The notes: generated by a model from the letters alone, not told the origin. Positions 54,326-63,687 are shown, counted from the first letter of the stretch. The stretch: DNA of 64,000 bases from Symbiodinium natans (GCA_905221605.1 CAJNDS010002722.1:122501-186500), one strand, 5' to 3'. Program-made: numbers and translations.

Positions 54326-55901
54326 CTTGCAAGCCTTTGCGGGCGTTTGCGAGCAACCTGATGCTGCGGTTCTGTACCAGCTTTTTTCGACCTTTTTCAA
54401 CTATGTTGGGTCGACTAAATTTGGGGTCCAGCGACATCGCTGCCAAGGTTCTTCGCCAGTAAACCGTGCTTACCAGCATATACTTGAACACTCCTGCCTT
54501 CAAACTCCTGCCTACGCCGGTCCTCCTGTGCTCAGACAGAAATGCCGATTGTTCCGTCATGCCAGGCTCTCTGACCACATGTTTTGGGTGTTGGCCCAGG
54601 GTCCAGAAACCTACATTCGGGCCTTGGAAGAGGCAAGCATAGCATGTTTTCAGCAGCAGGGCAACAGCAAATCCATTGGTACTAAGTCTGTGCAATGTGC
54701 TCGGCGCTCCTGTGCCTCTCGCAGGAACCGCGCGCGTCCGCACCGCAGAGCCGTCTCGTCAGACATTGTTCACGCGCACGCTGTTCGTTTTGATGTGTGG
54801 CATCGTGCCCAACACCGCCTACATGCACGTGTGTGCACGCTACAAGACAACCCCCTGCAGGTTCAGCGACATGTCCTTTACAAAGTTGGGTTTTCTGTTG
54901 GGTATAAGATTGCCCTACAGAACATGCTGCTCTCGGGTTTAGGCTATGGTCCGGTTGATGTTGTGAGAGCAGATATGGCAGGCCTGCTGACACGCTACAT
55001 CGCAGACACAAAGGACCCATGTTGGGAAAGTCTGCACCAGCGGCTCAAATCTGTCTGTTCCTTTGCCACTACGCAGCCAGAGGCCGCGTGCGCAGTTCAT
55101 CTTGCCAAGCACGTTCGAGCCATGCCACCTGGTAGCGCAAAACTGCGGGCTCAAAAACGGATGTCCCTCCATCTCGCGTGTTTCGGCCTTGTTCCTCTCA
55201 GACGTATCTGTGTTGCGTGGCCGGCGCAGATTCCCATTTGGGTTTTCAGGCAAGTCGCGCAGCTCCTGCAATCCGAAGCTCGTCTCAGGGCCAATGTTCA
55301 CGGAGTGTGGTTTGCTTCCTTGCTGCAACCCGTCAAAGCCAAAAGATGCACGTTTGCTGACCGCTGGCGTTACATCCAGGTTGCACAGAGATTCAGCAAT
55401 GCCTTCGCTACGTGGCCACTCCACAAACTGAAGCCGTCTCCCGCTGATTGCCGTCAGATGCGTAGGTTCAAACTGCATTGGAAGGTTCCTGTTTGGCAGT
55501 CACAAGAGGCTTTGTTGCAGGAGGCTTCGCAAACAGTGCATTGGCTTGCCAGTAAGATGCGGTGTAACCCACCCCTTGCCTTTGGCGCACGTGTGTTCCC
55601 GACAGTGTGTAAGGCACGATGCCTGTCCCCATCTATGAGAGATGGTGTTTCTGGATGTTCCGCCAAGACCCCTTGCGCTGGCAACCCATGCATGGTGACG
55701 CGCAGAGCATTTGTGAAGAGTACAGGCAGTTGCATTTGCGTTTGTTGCCCCAACACCTCAAAAGGTTCGCGTCCCGCGAGCGCTGGCGTAGCTTCAAACT
55801 ACCCTACGCGTACTGCACGATTAAATCTAAATGTTTTCATGCAGCTGGTGATGTCTCGCACATTTGCACAAAACGTGGACACTCATGCTTCCGCAGAATA
55901 A
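54060..55901 (+). CDS. Retroelement ORF2 with GIY-YIG-like endonuclease motif
   Basis: 613 codons. Around residues 104-126 it reads VLYQLF, then NYVGSTKFGVQRHR: the spacing of hydrophobic-Y, Y-V-G-S-T and a downstream Arg matches the core of GIY-YIG nucleases (the GIY half is written VLY). His residues follow (about 139, 143). The remaining 450 residues are basic, with many Cys and Arg, and probably lead into the fingers region of the reverse transcriptase. The ATG at 54060 may not be the true start. The C-terminal 95 codons overlap ORF3 and look non-coding, so the shift to ORF3 is expected near 55600-55640. Confidence 0.65.
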   Translation: MCWRRCAFGFFPTSLRTKRSTSLSSDLLFLACGSLKLVLITAWQAQGGCRKRRRAVKRCLGLPPDVFNAFLASKSWTAASKTAFVQFVSLQAFAGVCEQPDAAVLYQLFSTFFNYVGSTKFGVQRHRCQGSSPVNRAYQHILEHSCLQTPAYAGPPVLRQKCRLFRHARLSDHMFWVLAQGPETYIRALEEASIACFQQQGNSKSIGTKSVQCARRSCASRRNRARPHRRAVSSDIVHAHAVRFDVWHRAQHRLHARVCTLQDNPLQVQRHVLYKVGFSVGYKIALQNMLLSGLGYGPVDVVRADMAGLLTRYIADTKDPCWESLHQRLKSVCSFATTQPEAACAVHLAKHVRAMPPGSAKLRAQKRMSLHLACFGLVPLRRICVAWPAQIPIWVFRQVAQLLQSEARLRANVHGVWFASLLQPVKAKRCTFADRWRYIQVAQRFSNAFATWPLHKLKPSPADCRQMRRFKLHWKVPVWQSQEALLQEASQTVHWLASKMRCNPPLAFGARVFPTVCKARCLSPSMRDGVSGCSAKTPCAGNPCMVTRRAFVKSTGSCICVCCPNTSKGSRPASAGVASNYPTRTARLNLNVFMQLVMSRTFAQNVDTHASAE

Positions 55902-57064
55902 TCTCTTGGCGTGCGCACCCTGCCAGTCATATGTACAAGAATGCTGGACGAGCAATCCTAGGGATCATTTCTGAGTTAGCAGTAGGGTTTGAAACTGCCA
56001 ATCTTTTCTCTGCAGTGAAGGACTTTCGCTCGGCAGTCAACAAGCTCACGTGTTGCAGCGATTTGTGTGTGCGGTGCAGGGAGCCAAAACCGACCTTATC
56101 GATATGTGTATGTGACGCTGCCCAAATGTACGAAGAGCTAGACCCCTCGAGGATTCGTCAGTCTGTCCTTGGCTTGATCGAACTGCTAAAAAACAAGCGG
56201 CCCTCTGCCGTCGGCATTGTGGTCAGGTCCAGACATTTGCGCACCTGGGTTGCTACAAATGACTTTCGTCACAGAGCTGCCTCTACAGTGTGGACTTGGT
56301 CAGACATCGTCTGTGTGCTTGATCTCGCTCTGCAGCAGCGGGTCATTCGGCTGGGAAAGGCACTGTTCCGCCAAGTAATAGGTGCCCCCATAGGGGGTCA
56401 GCTTTCCAAGGCAATCGCTTCCGCAGTTCTTGCCTTTGAGGAGTTCAGTGCCTGCAATAAACTCTTGGTGCTCAGAGCCTCTGGGTTTCTGCCTTCGGCT
56501 GCAAACGTTCTTTCTGATGCTGTTGCCAACACAAGGTATGTTGATGATCTTGCTATGGCCTCGCAAGTTCTGTGCACCTCTTGCTTGCATAAACTCACTA
56601 AGCTTTTGTATGCCCAACCTGTTGCTTTTGAACCCGCCACGCGCGAAATTCTAGGGTTTCCCTGGTTAGATGTTTGGTTGGATAGTGTAGGGGGGTCACT
56701 TACAGTTACTGCAGCTGGCCTTGAACAGGCTTGGAGGGAAGCTGGTGGTGCAGGTGCTCCCAAAAAGTTCAGGGTGGTTCCATGGCTTGGTGATCATCAT
56801 ACTGATCTTTCGGAAGTAAGGGGCATTGTGGCAGGGAAGCTTGTCAGATGGAAATCTTTGCAGTTGGAACAGGAGTGCCTTGAGGCCACAGTTCGGGCAG
56901 AACTGTTGGTTTGGGCTCTTAGTGGCTATCCAGCTCAACAGCTCCGTAAAATCTGGGGCCGCTTGCCTCACTTCCCCAAGGCATCTCACATTGCTTTGCG
57001 GACTCTGGATGATTGGTCAAACAGCGGCCTGCCCACTTGCATTCGGTCTAGTTGGTTACTGTAG
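55619..57064 (+). CDS. Retroelement ORF3, reverse transcriptase
   Basis: 481 codons. Motif 2-like CFRRIISWRAHP at about residues 90-101; CVRC (150-153) and ICVC (162-165) just before motif A, CDAAQMYEELD (D166); motif B RQVIGAPIGGQLS (251-263); motif C RYVDDL (catalytic Asp 309 and 310); motif D LGFPWLDVWLD (345-355). The three catalytic Asp are present, so the domain looks active. The motif texts resemble Penelope-like and telomerase-group enzymes rather than LTR- or LINE-type ones. The Cys pairs before motif A recall the CxC linker of the N-terminal-endonuclease group. It would copy the element RNA at a nicked target. Confidence 0.88.
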   Translation: MPVPIYERWCFWMFRQDPLRWQPMHGDAQSICEEYRQLHLRLLPQHLKRFASRERWRSFKLPYAYCTIKSKCFHAAGDVSHICTKRGHSCFRRIISWRAHPASHMYKNAGRAILGIISELAVGFETANLFSAVKDFRSAVNKLTCCSDLCVRCREPKPTLSICVCDAAQMYEELDPSRIRQSVLGLIELLKNKRPSAVGIVVRSRHLRTWVATNDFRHRAASTVWTWSDIVCVLDLALQQRVIRLGKALFRQVIGAPIGGQLSKAIASAVLAFEEFSACNKLLVLRASGFLPSAANVLSDAVANTRYVDDLAMASQVLCTSCLHKLTKLLYAQPVAFEPATREILGFPWLDVWLDSVGGSLTVTAAGLEQAWREAGGAGAPKKFRVVPWLGDHHTDLSEVRGIVAGKLVRWKSLQLEQECLEATVRAELLVWALSGYPAQQLRKIWGRLPHFPKASHIALRTLDDWSNSGLPTCIRSSWLL

Positions 57065-57235
57065 CTGCTGCTTTGGTGCCATTGCTGCAGCGCGCGAACC
57101 TCTTCATGCTAACTTTTTTGGTTTGTTTTCTTGGGTTTTTGTTTTCATGTTGTAGTCACTTGCCATCGCGGAGACTTCAACCGTTTGTTGGCCCTAGTCT
57201 GGTTCTTTGGTTGCTGTTAGGCCTTTCCTTCCGCA

Positions 57236-57982
57236 GTGGGTGTTTGCAAGCTTCCTGCAGCCATGCCTGAGTGGCACTCCCGTCGTCATGACCAGCCACA
57301 CTCAAGCTCATACCACACGCCGCGGGGACAGTGGTATGGGCATGGTGGCAAAGGTGGTGGCAAAGGCCACGGAAAGCATCACGGCTACTCACAGCGCTTC
57401 AGCCCCTACAGCAACGGCCGGGGAGGAGGACTGGAACAGGCAGTTTCTCGTTCCTTCCAGACTGCGCTTAGCTCAACGCTGGAGTGTGCCATTTCTGAAG
57501 GCTTTGCAATGCTCACCTCCAGGTTGACCAACGGTGTGGAGCAGCAACAGCTGCAGCAACACAGCTCTCCCCCTGCCAGAGCCGGCAGTGCGCTTACTCG
57601 TGCGGTTGTGGGCCTCTTCGGTGGTGCGAACAAGGAGACTGCGGAGCCCAAGCCTCCTTTGCCACAGTCTACCAGCCCAGAGGCCCAAGACGCCAACAAC
57701 GCAGCACTGCAGATGGCTCTTGAGCAGCAGTCCCAAACCATGCAGTTCATGATGGAGTTCATGAAGTCCTCACAGGAGAAGAGTGGTGATGCTGGGGTGC
57801 CCACAGTCGTTGCGGCTGACAACACAGAACTTGACAAAGATGCGGCGATCAAGCAGTTGCAGGCGCAGGTTGCGGGTTTGGCAAAGCAGCTTGCTGAGAA
57901 GTCTGGCAAGGCAAGTGCTCCGACGGCAGGCAAGAACCTCCGCCAGACTGAGCTCCCTTTCAAGCCAGCTCCCGGCAACTGA
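57236..57982 (+). CDS. Retroelement ORF4, RGG/His/Gln-rich protein
   Basis: 248 codons from 57236, or 239 from the better-placed ATG 57263. The N-terminus is Gly/His/Arg/Tyr-rich (RGQWYGHGGKGGGKGHGKHH), typical of disordered RNA-binding segments; the middle is Gln/Pro-rich; near the C-terminus a heptad-like KQLQAQVAGLAKQLAEKSG could form a coiled coil. It could act as a nucleocapsid-like chaperone. An ORF 3' of the reverse transcriptase is not usual for Penelope-like elements. ORF4 ends 66 nt before the right repeat. Confidence 0.75.
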   Translation: MGVCKLPAAMPEWHSRRHDQPHSSSYHTPRGQWYGHGGKGGGKGHGKHHGYSQRFSPYSNGRGGGLEQAVSRSFQTALSSTLECAISEGFAMLTSRLTNGVEQQQLQQHSSPPARAGSALTRAVVGLFGGANKETAEPKPPLPQSTSPEAQDANNAALQMALEQQSQTMQFMMEFMKSSQEKSGDAGVPTVVAADNTELDKDAAIKQLQAQVAGLAKQLAEKSGKASAPTAGKNLRQTELPFKPAPGN

Positions 57983-58048
57983 CTAGGATTCTGCAGATAT
58001 TCGCCCACCCTTCGGGCTGTCGCCAAATGGTTGGGTCGTTTTGGCACA

Positions 58049-58615
58049 GATGCCCTGATATGGCTAATCGTACTGTCATTGCAGTGGAGTGCTTTGGTGG
58101 CAGTGCTTTTGTATATCTGGAGTTTCCAAGGCCAATCGGTGATTCAAGCATTGATGTCAAGAATGCTCACTTGGGCTCTGCAAAAATCCGGAGAGCATGT
58201 TGTAATGCATGCTACTGGAAGCATGTCAGGGCCAGATCTCGAGTTCAGAATGTTAGAAGCTATGATGAACCAGACAGTGGGAACAACCAATTCGCATCAA
58301 GGTGACGCTCATTCTAGAAGTAGTTTGTGGCAGCTCTGCTACTCCAGTCTGTACCAATCCTTGCTTAGCATCACCACACAACTGCTGTGGTCATCGGGAC
58401 GTCAAATGTTTAGATGAATTTTGACAGCATCTCAGCTCAGCGTGTGAACTGCACATGCCTTGCTCGCGAAATTTATATGTCCAAGAGTTAGTACCAGACC
58501 GCTTCTTCGAAGTAAGAAGTGTCCCGGGATCACCCAAGCCGCGCTCACAGTATCCCATGGACGGCGGACGGTCTGCAAAAGGTCAGGCGCGAGTATGTGC
58601 TTGAGAGAACTAGGG
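58049..58615 (+). repeat. Right terminal direct repeat (pseudo-LTR)
   Basis: Appears identical to 52714-53280 over 565 or so bases, including the internal ORFs. It is followed by the right target duplication. Confidence 0.9.
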
Positions 58616-58625
58616 GTCCGAGGAA
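58613..58625. repeat. Target-site duplication, right copy
   Basis: GGGGTCCGAGGAA, matching 52701-52713. Two or three G at the boundary are shared by repeat end and duplication, so the exact element end is ambiguous by up to 4 bp. Confidence 0.88.
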
Positions 58626-59016
58626 AGCTAAACCCACAAAACGACAACAAACATCGAACTCCTCGACAGCCTACGCCTAGAAGCCTTTGTGAACACCCCG
58701 AACTAAAACCCTCGGCCATAAAGCCTAAACCTCAAACTCCAAAACACGAAGCGCGGGGAAGGGCCAGCAGCGCGGCGTATGGCCCTGGGGCGTCCAAGCC
58801 CCTGGGCAGACAACAGCGCCACTTTTTTACAGGAAGGTTTGGGGTTTAGGGTTTTGGGCTCATTTTATGTCCTTTGTTGATTCTGAGCCGGGGGGGGGGG
58901 GGTTGTGTTTAATTCGGGTTGTAGTTGCCTTTCTGTCCCCACAGGGCCTGTAGGGAGTTCTTTTTGGCATGTGAGACAGTAGGTGCAGAGTTGCTTCTGC
59001 AGTTTAGGGTTTAGGG
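58626..59016. other. Right flank of retroelement
   Basis: Degenerate telomere-like and unique sequence, G12 run near 58892-58903. A possible exon after GGCCAG (about 58770-58805) could not be framed. Confidence 0.5.
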
Positions 59017-59101
59017 TCCTTAAGGGAGGGGGGGTTCATTGCGGGGTAGGTACCTAGTTGCTTGGGTTACATTCCCTCCTTGAGCGCCCCTCCCTTAAGG
59101 C
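59017..59101. mobile_element. Foldback family CTTAAGGGAG, short copy
   Basis: 'ccttaagggaggggggg' opposed by 'gcccctcccttaagg'; inner 'gtaggtacctagttgc'. Directly followed by a CCCTAAA tract (59100-59198). Confidence 0.8.
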
Positions 59102-59198
59102 CCTAAACCCTAAACCCTAAACCCTAAACCCTAAACCCTAAACCCTAAACCCTAAACCCTAAACCCTAAACCCTAAACCCTAAACCCTAAACCCTAAA
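59100..59198. repeat. CCCTAAA tract
   Basis: About 14 perfect units. Confidence 0.95.
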
Positions 59199-59468
59199 CC
59201 GGGTTTAGGATTTAGGGCTTTCGGGCTGCTTCAAGACCGCGGGGCTCTTTTAGCGCGAGGGCTTTCTTTTTGATTTGGGGTGTAGCGGCGTCAGGTTCAG
59301 AGCCCAGGGCTTAGGGCTTAGGGTTTAGGGTTCGGGTTTAGGGTTTAGGGCTTAGGGTTTAGGGGTTAGGGCTTAGGGCCATAGGCATTCAGGGTTTTTA
59401 GTTTGGGGGCTTTGTTCCGGGCCCCGCCTTTCCCAGACCCCCTATAACCCCGCCACATGCAACCAGTA

Positions 59469-59663
59469 CTTGGAGGTTCAAGGATACTTGAAAATCTGAC
59501 AAGAACTGCACTTATAAGCCCCCTAAGCCCCCTAAGTAGGTTATGGCTACTATTTGCTTAAGAACCCACCAAGAAAAATGAATTTCCTTCCTTACACGGG
59601 CACTACACGGATTGATAGCTTCATCATCTTTCCTTTTGTCGGGGCTTCTCAAGCAAGTAGTAG
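59469..59663. mobile_element. Half CTTGGAGGTTCA element abutting a CTACTATTTGCTTAAG foldback
   Basis: 'cttggaggttcaaggatact' begins a truncated copy of the 14073 family (to about 59540). It is followed by 'ctactatttgcttaagaacc' opposed by 'cttctcaagcaagtagtag' (59546-59663), a relative of 24824-24977: one element inserted into or beside the other. Confidence 0.65.
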
Positions 59664-59721
59664 AGAAGTACGGTTATATTTGGGGTTGCCCTAAACCATA
59701 AACCCTAAACCCTACACCCTT

Positions 59722-59910
59722 TTGTTGAACATGGACAGGAAGGGCTCACCCTCGTTACGGCAGTTGCATCCAACGGCGCGCTTGCTCAGAATACAAAGGC
59801 TCACACAGACGGAGTCCATGCCGGTCCACATCTTGCTACGAAGGCAGCCATCCTCCGCAGAGGTTCAGAATGCGGACAAACATGCCGCTCAGGCTTGCTT
59901 GTTCTGCACC
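59722..59910 (+). CDS. Open island, possible exon
   Basis: Two frames are open over about 190 nt. One reads VEHGQEGLTLVTAVASNGAL and on to an ATKAAILRRGS stretch; the other starts MDRKGSPSLRQLH. Neither is recognised. Bounded on both sides by telomeric repeat (left CCCTACACCC, right a CCCTAAA tract 59908-60014). Confidence 0.3.
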
Positions 59911-60014
59911 CTGAACCCTAAACCCTAAACCCTAAACCCTAAACCCTAAACCCTAAACCCTAACCCTAAACCCTAAACCCTAAACCCTAAACCCTAAACC
60001 CTAAACCCTAAACT

Positions 60015-60788
60015 GTGCCAAGTTCCGAGGGCTCAGCCTTCAGCTCCGTCTTTGGTGTCGAAGAACTTCTGCTTTGTCCGAGGCCCCTCTAGATGCGAGG
60101 ACGATGCGATGACCTCTGCCGAGCAGGAGGACAAGAGTTGGCATAGCCTACTAGAATCAATGATTTTTCTATCTGATTTTTTTTTCATGTCGCTTTTTCA
60201 CTCTTGCAAAATGATGGTGTAGGATGATGTTTACTATTGTTTATCCACTTCTTTTCGTACTTTATCACGTTCAAGTATAGGAAAGTCTGTTTTTGGATTA
60301 TTAATTCTTGATATATCTCTATATTCTACATCTCTTAACATTTGGACAACCCAAACCCTAAACCCCAAACCCTTCAAGCAGGGGATGCTTCTCAACTTGC
60401 GGTAGTTTAGCATGTAGACCCTATAAGTCTTGGGATGCCCCTGTCATCTTGGCCTATTCTGGCAGCCAGAGGGTTTACGGCTTAAGGTTTCTGGTTTAGG
60501 GTTTAGGGTTTAGGGTTTAGGGCTTAGGGTTTAGGGCTATTGGGACGCAGAGCAGGCCCTTATTCCCCTTTAATTTAGGTTTCATGGTCCCTTACATGAA
60601 CCAAAACGGGCTCCCTTCTTATTCCAGGCCCCTCTTGGGTCTAGTAAAGTAGCCTGCTGCGTGCTCAGGTATCCGGTTGAGAAGATGATGGAGTGGCAGG
60701 CACCTTGCGTCCTCCCTCATGGCATCTGGACCCAAAGATCTAAATCAAACCTTAACCCTTAAACCCTATTTTGACAACACGTGCTGAT
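60015..60788. other. Spacer, partly AT-rich
   Basis: Unique GC-rich 60015-60150, AT-rich 60150-60345 with a T9 run, a short TTTAGGG tract (60490-60535), and a CCCAGTA-foldback relative (60535-60640). Confidence 0.5.
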
Positions 60789-62967
60789 TCGGATGCTTGA
60801 ACATAAGAAGCTCTGGAGAGCTCACCAGGACAGTCATCTAGAGGCGCGTGAGTACCGTGTGGCCCAGAAGGCACCATTGGGGTCAGCGTAAACCCTCATC
60901 ACAACACCTGAGCCACGAGCCCTACAAACCCCACGACAGGAAGCCTGTTGCCCATTAATTGGGCCATCTGTTTTTACGGGATACTTGTTATGGATTGAGA
61001 CCCCCCAGGAATTACCCCAAACCGTAAACCCTAAACCCTAAACCCCTAAACCCTGAACCCTAAAAACCCTAAACCCTAACCCTCAACCCTAAGTAGTTAA
61101 GTGCCACTCCGCCAATGTCCGAAAACTCAGAAAGCCACCCCTTTGCGCAGCAGGGGAAGGCCAAAGAAGCTGCGGAGGCCCTGAACAGCGGCAAGCAGAA
61201 GACGGAGGGGAAGGAGGACTATAGGGTGTAGGGTTTAGGGTTTAGCGTTTAGGGTTTATGGCGGGGCTTGGGGCTTGTGCCCTGCAATGAAGGTGTACCA
61301 GGTTGCGCGTTTGGGTCACGGGTGGGGTTTAGCACCTAAACCCTAAACCCTAAACCGTAAACCCTAAACCCTAAACCCTAAACCCTAAGCCCTAAACTCT
61401 AAGCCCTAAGCCCTAAGCCCTAAGCCCTAAACCCTACCGTAAACCCTGAACCGGGCCCATGCCTTCGCCGATTCGCAGCCCGGAGCCAGGACGAGTTGCA
61501 GAAGGCTGTGCAGCTCTTCTGGGAGGCCTGGTGGGGGGTTTAGGGTTTAGGGTTTAGGGTTTAGGGTTTAGGGTTTAGGGTTTAGGGTTTAGGGTTTAGG
61601 GTTTAGGGTTTAGGGTTTAGGGTTTAGGGTTTAGGGTTTAGGGTTTAGGGTGTAATGTTGACCTAGTAATAATAAACCCCCCCCCTTCAATCAAACCCCC
61701 CCAAATCGAGTGAGGCCCCTTTGAATAAGGATTCCTTTCCTTAGAGAGAATTAGAGAGGATCAGAGAGAATCACTCAGGATTCCTTTCCTGAGAGAGAAT
61801 TAGAGAGGATCAGAGAGAATCAGAGAGGATCAGAAAGGCTCAGAGAGAATCAGAGAGGATCTGGCGTACTTTATTTCCAGGGCTTTATTATTGCGGCCGG
61901 GACACCTGGCGTACTTTAATGTTAGGGGCTTTAGTAATACTAGGTTAACATCAGGGTTTAGGGTTTAGGGTTTAGGGTTTAGGGTTTAGGGTTTAGGGTT
62001 TAGGGTTTAGGGTTTAGGGTTTAGGGTTTAGGGGCGCTGGGGGGCTCACGATGATGTTGGCTAGCGCTTCAGTGATGGGATGTTCCCCCTTGCACGGACA
62101 GTCCTTCTTAGGGATCATAAAAGGGGCTACGAGAGTCCCCATTAAGGACTCTTAGTACGCGGGGGAACATCCCAAGTTTAGTGTTTTAAAAAGGTTTTTG
62201 GGTTTAGTGTTTAGGGTTTAGGGTGTTTTTTTCCGCGTGGCTTCTCTAGGATCATCCCGCAATCTTGACCCGTAAGCGCCCCTTCTGGCGGAAGTCCGGA
62301 GCGCCTGCTACTAGGACCTGGAGTAGGCCCTAATTTCATTTTTTTAGGGTTGGGGGGTCCCTTATAATCCCCTTAAAACCAAAAAGGGCACCCTATTTAT
62401 TCCTGGGTTACTCCTGGGTTTATGGATGGAGGGGCAAGCAACAGTAGTCATTTAGGGTGTAGAGTCTAAGTTTAGAGGCTAACTTGCGGGGTCCTGAGTA
62501 GGGAATCAGAGCAAGTAGGTACCTGATATATCCCTAAACCCCAAACTCCTAAGGCACCGGTGCCCTCATTCCCCGCGCAAAGAACCTGTAAACTACGGGC
62601 GCACCCTAAACCTTAACCCCTAAACCTAAACCCGAAACCCTAAACGAGACCCTGCGGGTTGGTTCAGATGTCCGAAGTCCGCGTAGAATGCGAACACGAA
62701 GACTCCGGTAGGTTCCCTTCCTCGGGATTAGGGTTTAGGGTTTAGGGTTTAAGGGTTTAAGGGTTTAAGGGTTTAGGGTTTAGGGTTTAGGGTTTAGGGT
62801 TTAGGGTTTAGGGTTTAGGGTTTAGGGTTCAGGGTTCAGGGTTCAGGGTTCAGGGTTTAGGGTGTCAAGAACCCAAAAACCCTAAACCCTGAACAGCCTA
62901 TTAGCCCCCTTTTTTCCGTCTCAAGTCGAAGCAGGCTGCGAAGCTCCGGCCGGACTTTGCGCGAGGC
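60789..62967 (+). CDS. Exon islands near the window end
   Basis: Four islands read as protein between telomeric tracts: about 60789-60880 (MLEHKKLWRAHQDSHLEARE), about 61154-61215 (KAKEAAEALNSGKQKTEGKE), 61479-61525 (RSQDELQKAVQLFWE before a GC donor), and 62668-62707 (MSEVRVECEHEDSG, starting at ATG directly after TTCAG and ending at a GT donor, so possibly the first exon of another gene) with 62935-62966 (CEAPAGLCAR) after it. None is recognised and the links are not established. Confidence 0.35.
61538..61650. repeat. TTTAGGG tract left of foldback
   Basis: About 16 units, ending at the foldback element 61655-61951; the same repeat resumes at 61954. Confidence 0.95.
61655..61951. mobile_element. 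Foldback element inside a TTTAGGG tract
   Basis: Ends 'atgttgacctagtaataata' and 'tagtaatactaggttaacat' are inverted repeats of about 22 bp. Inside are a C10 run, about eight copies of 'gagagaatcagagaggatc'-type units (61740-61862), and a duplicated 'acctggcgtactttat'. Flanked on both sides by TTTAGGG repeats in the same orientation, so it inserted into a telomeric tract, or the tract grew from both sides. Confidence 0.8.
61954..62033. repeat. TTTAGGG tract right of foldback
   Basis: About 11 perfect units. Confidence 0.95.
62076..62175. mobile_element. Foldback family GATGTTCCCCC, uninterrupted copy
   Basis: 'tgggatgttcccccttgcac' opposed by 'gcgggggaacatccca'; inner 'cagtccttcttagggatc' and 'attaaggactct'. 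Followed at 62300-62410 by a CCCAGTA-family relative. Confidence 0.85.
62727..62872. repeat. TTTAGGG tract with octamer and TTCAGGG blocks
   Basis: TTTAGGG units, three TTTAAGGG octamers, about 9 TTTAGGG, then four TTCAGGG units. Confidence 0.92.
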
Positions 62968-63054
62968 CCCCATCCGTGTTCGGGGTTTAGGGGTTTAGAG
63001 GGGTGTTGGGGGTTTGGGGGTTTCTGTAGCCTGAACGCCAAGCCCGAAGCCCTA

Positions 63055-63300
63055 AGCCCTAAACCCTAAACCCCAAACCCTAAACCCTAAACCCTAAACC
63101 CTAAGCCGTCCCCGAGCTTCATGCCAGGGATTGCAAAGACGATACGCTCCGGGTGAGACTGAGACGCAGTGTGCGTTTCAGGCATTCGAGGATAGAGCCG
63201 GGTTTAGGGTTCAGGGTTTAGGGTTTAGGGTTTGGTCTAGGGTTTAGGGTTTAGGGTTTGGTCTAGGGTTTAGGGCTTAGGGTTTCAAGGGCCTGCCTAG
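63055..63300. repeat. CCCTAAA and TTTAGGG units around a short unique island
   Basis: CCCTAAA at 63057-63103 and TTTAGGG/TTTGGTC variants at 63200-63290. The island 63104-63195 carries 'catgccagggattgcaaaga', possibly an exon after GCCAG. Confidence 0.7.
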
Positions 63301-63420
63301 TTAGGCTTTTGGGGTTTGGGGCGCAGCGCTCGACCTCGATTATCGTGCGAGTACGCGTAAGTCTGCCCACATGTGGGCAAGCTCCCTGCATTGGGCCTCT
63401 CGGACGTGCAGAAACCTACC

Positions 63421-63535
63421 CAAAACCCTGAACCCAAACCCCAAACCCCAAACCCCAAACCCCAAACCCCAAACCCCAAACCCCAAACCCCAAACCCCAA
63501 ACCCCAAACCCTAAACCCTAAACCCTAAACCCTAG
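63421..63535. repeat. CCCCAAA heptamer array
   Basis: About 11 perfect CCCCAAA (TTTGGGG) units passing into four CCCTAAA. The minus ORF 63297-63500 (GFGVWGL repeats) is a translation of it. Confidence 0.92.
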
Positions 63536-63687
63536 TCCTAGTTTACTCTTGGGTCACCCCAAACGCTAAACCCTAAGCCCTAAACCCCTATACCAAGGGA
63601 CCATGTAACGACCCTAAGAAGAGAAGCGCCTGCGTGGGAGGCTACCTGGGCCTTGCCCGAGCACTGCGCCTGTTGCGGCTTGGTTGC

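Larger units (their letters stand above)
52714..58612 (+). mobile_element. Penelope-like retroelement with terminal direct repeats
   Basis: About 5.9 kb: direct repeat 52714-53280, ORF1 53324-54325, ORF2 54060-55901 (GIY-YIG-like motif), ORF3 55619-57064 (reverse transcriptase), ORF4 57236-57982, direct repeat 58049-58615. It is flanked by a 13-14-bp duplication. The reverse transcriptase has the RYVDD and IGAPIGGQLS motifs seen in Penelope-like elements and relatives of telomerase. I see no tRNA-like primer site after the left repeat and no purine tract before the right one, so the repeats are better called pseudo-LTRs. An endonuclease ahead of the reverse transcriptase matches the order described for Naiad/Chlamys Penelope-like elements. 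By eye the two repeats show no difference, so the insertion is recent. Confidence 0.82.

Noticed and set aside
53852-58047. Minus-strand ORFs of up to 213 codons inside the retroelement
   Set aside because: They are antisense shadows of ORF1-ORF4 and contain no recognisable domain.
52714-58612. LTR retrotransposon (Gypsy or Copia type)
   Set aside because: No TG...CA ends, primer-binding site, purine tract, protease, RNase H or integrase motifs were seen, the duplication is 13-14 bp rather than 4-6, and the RT motifs are of Penelope/telomerase style.
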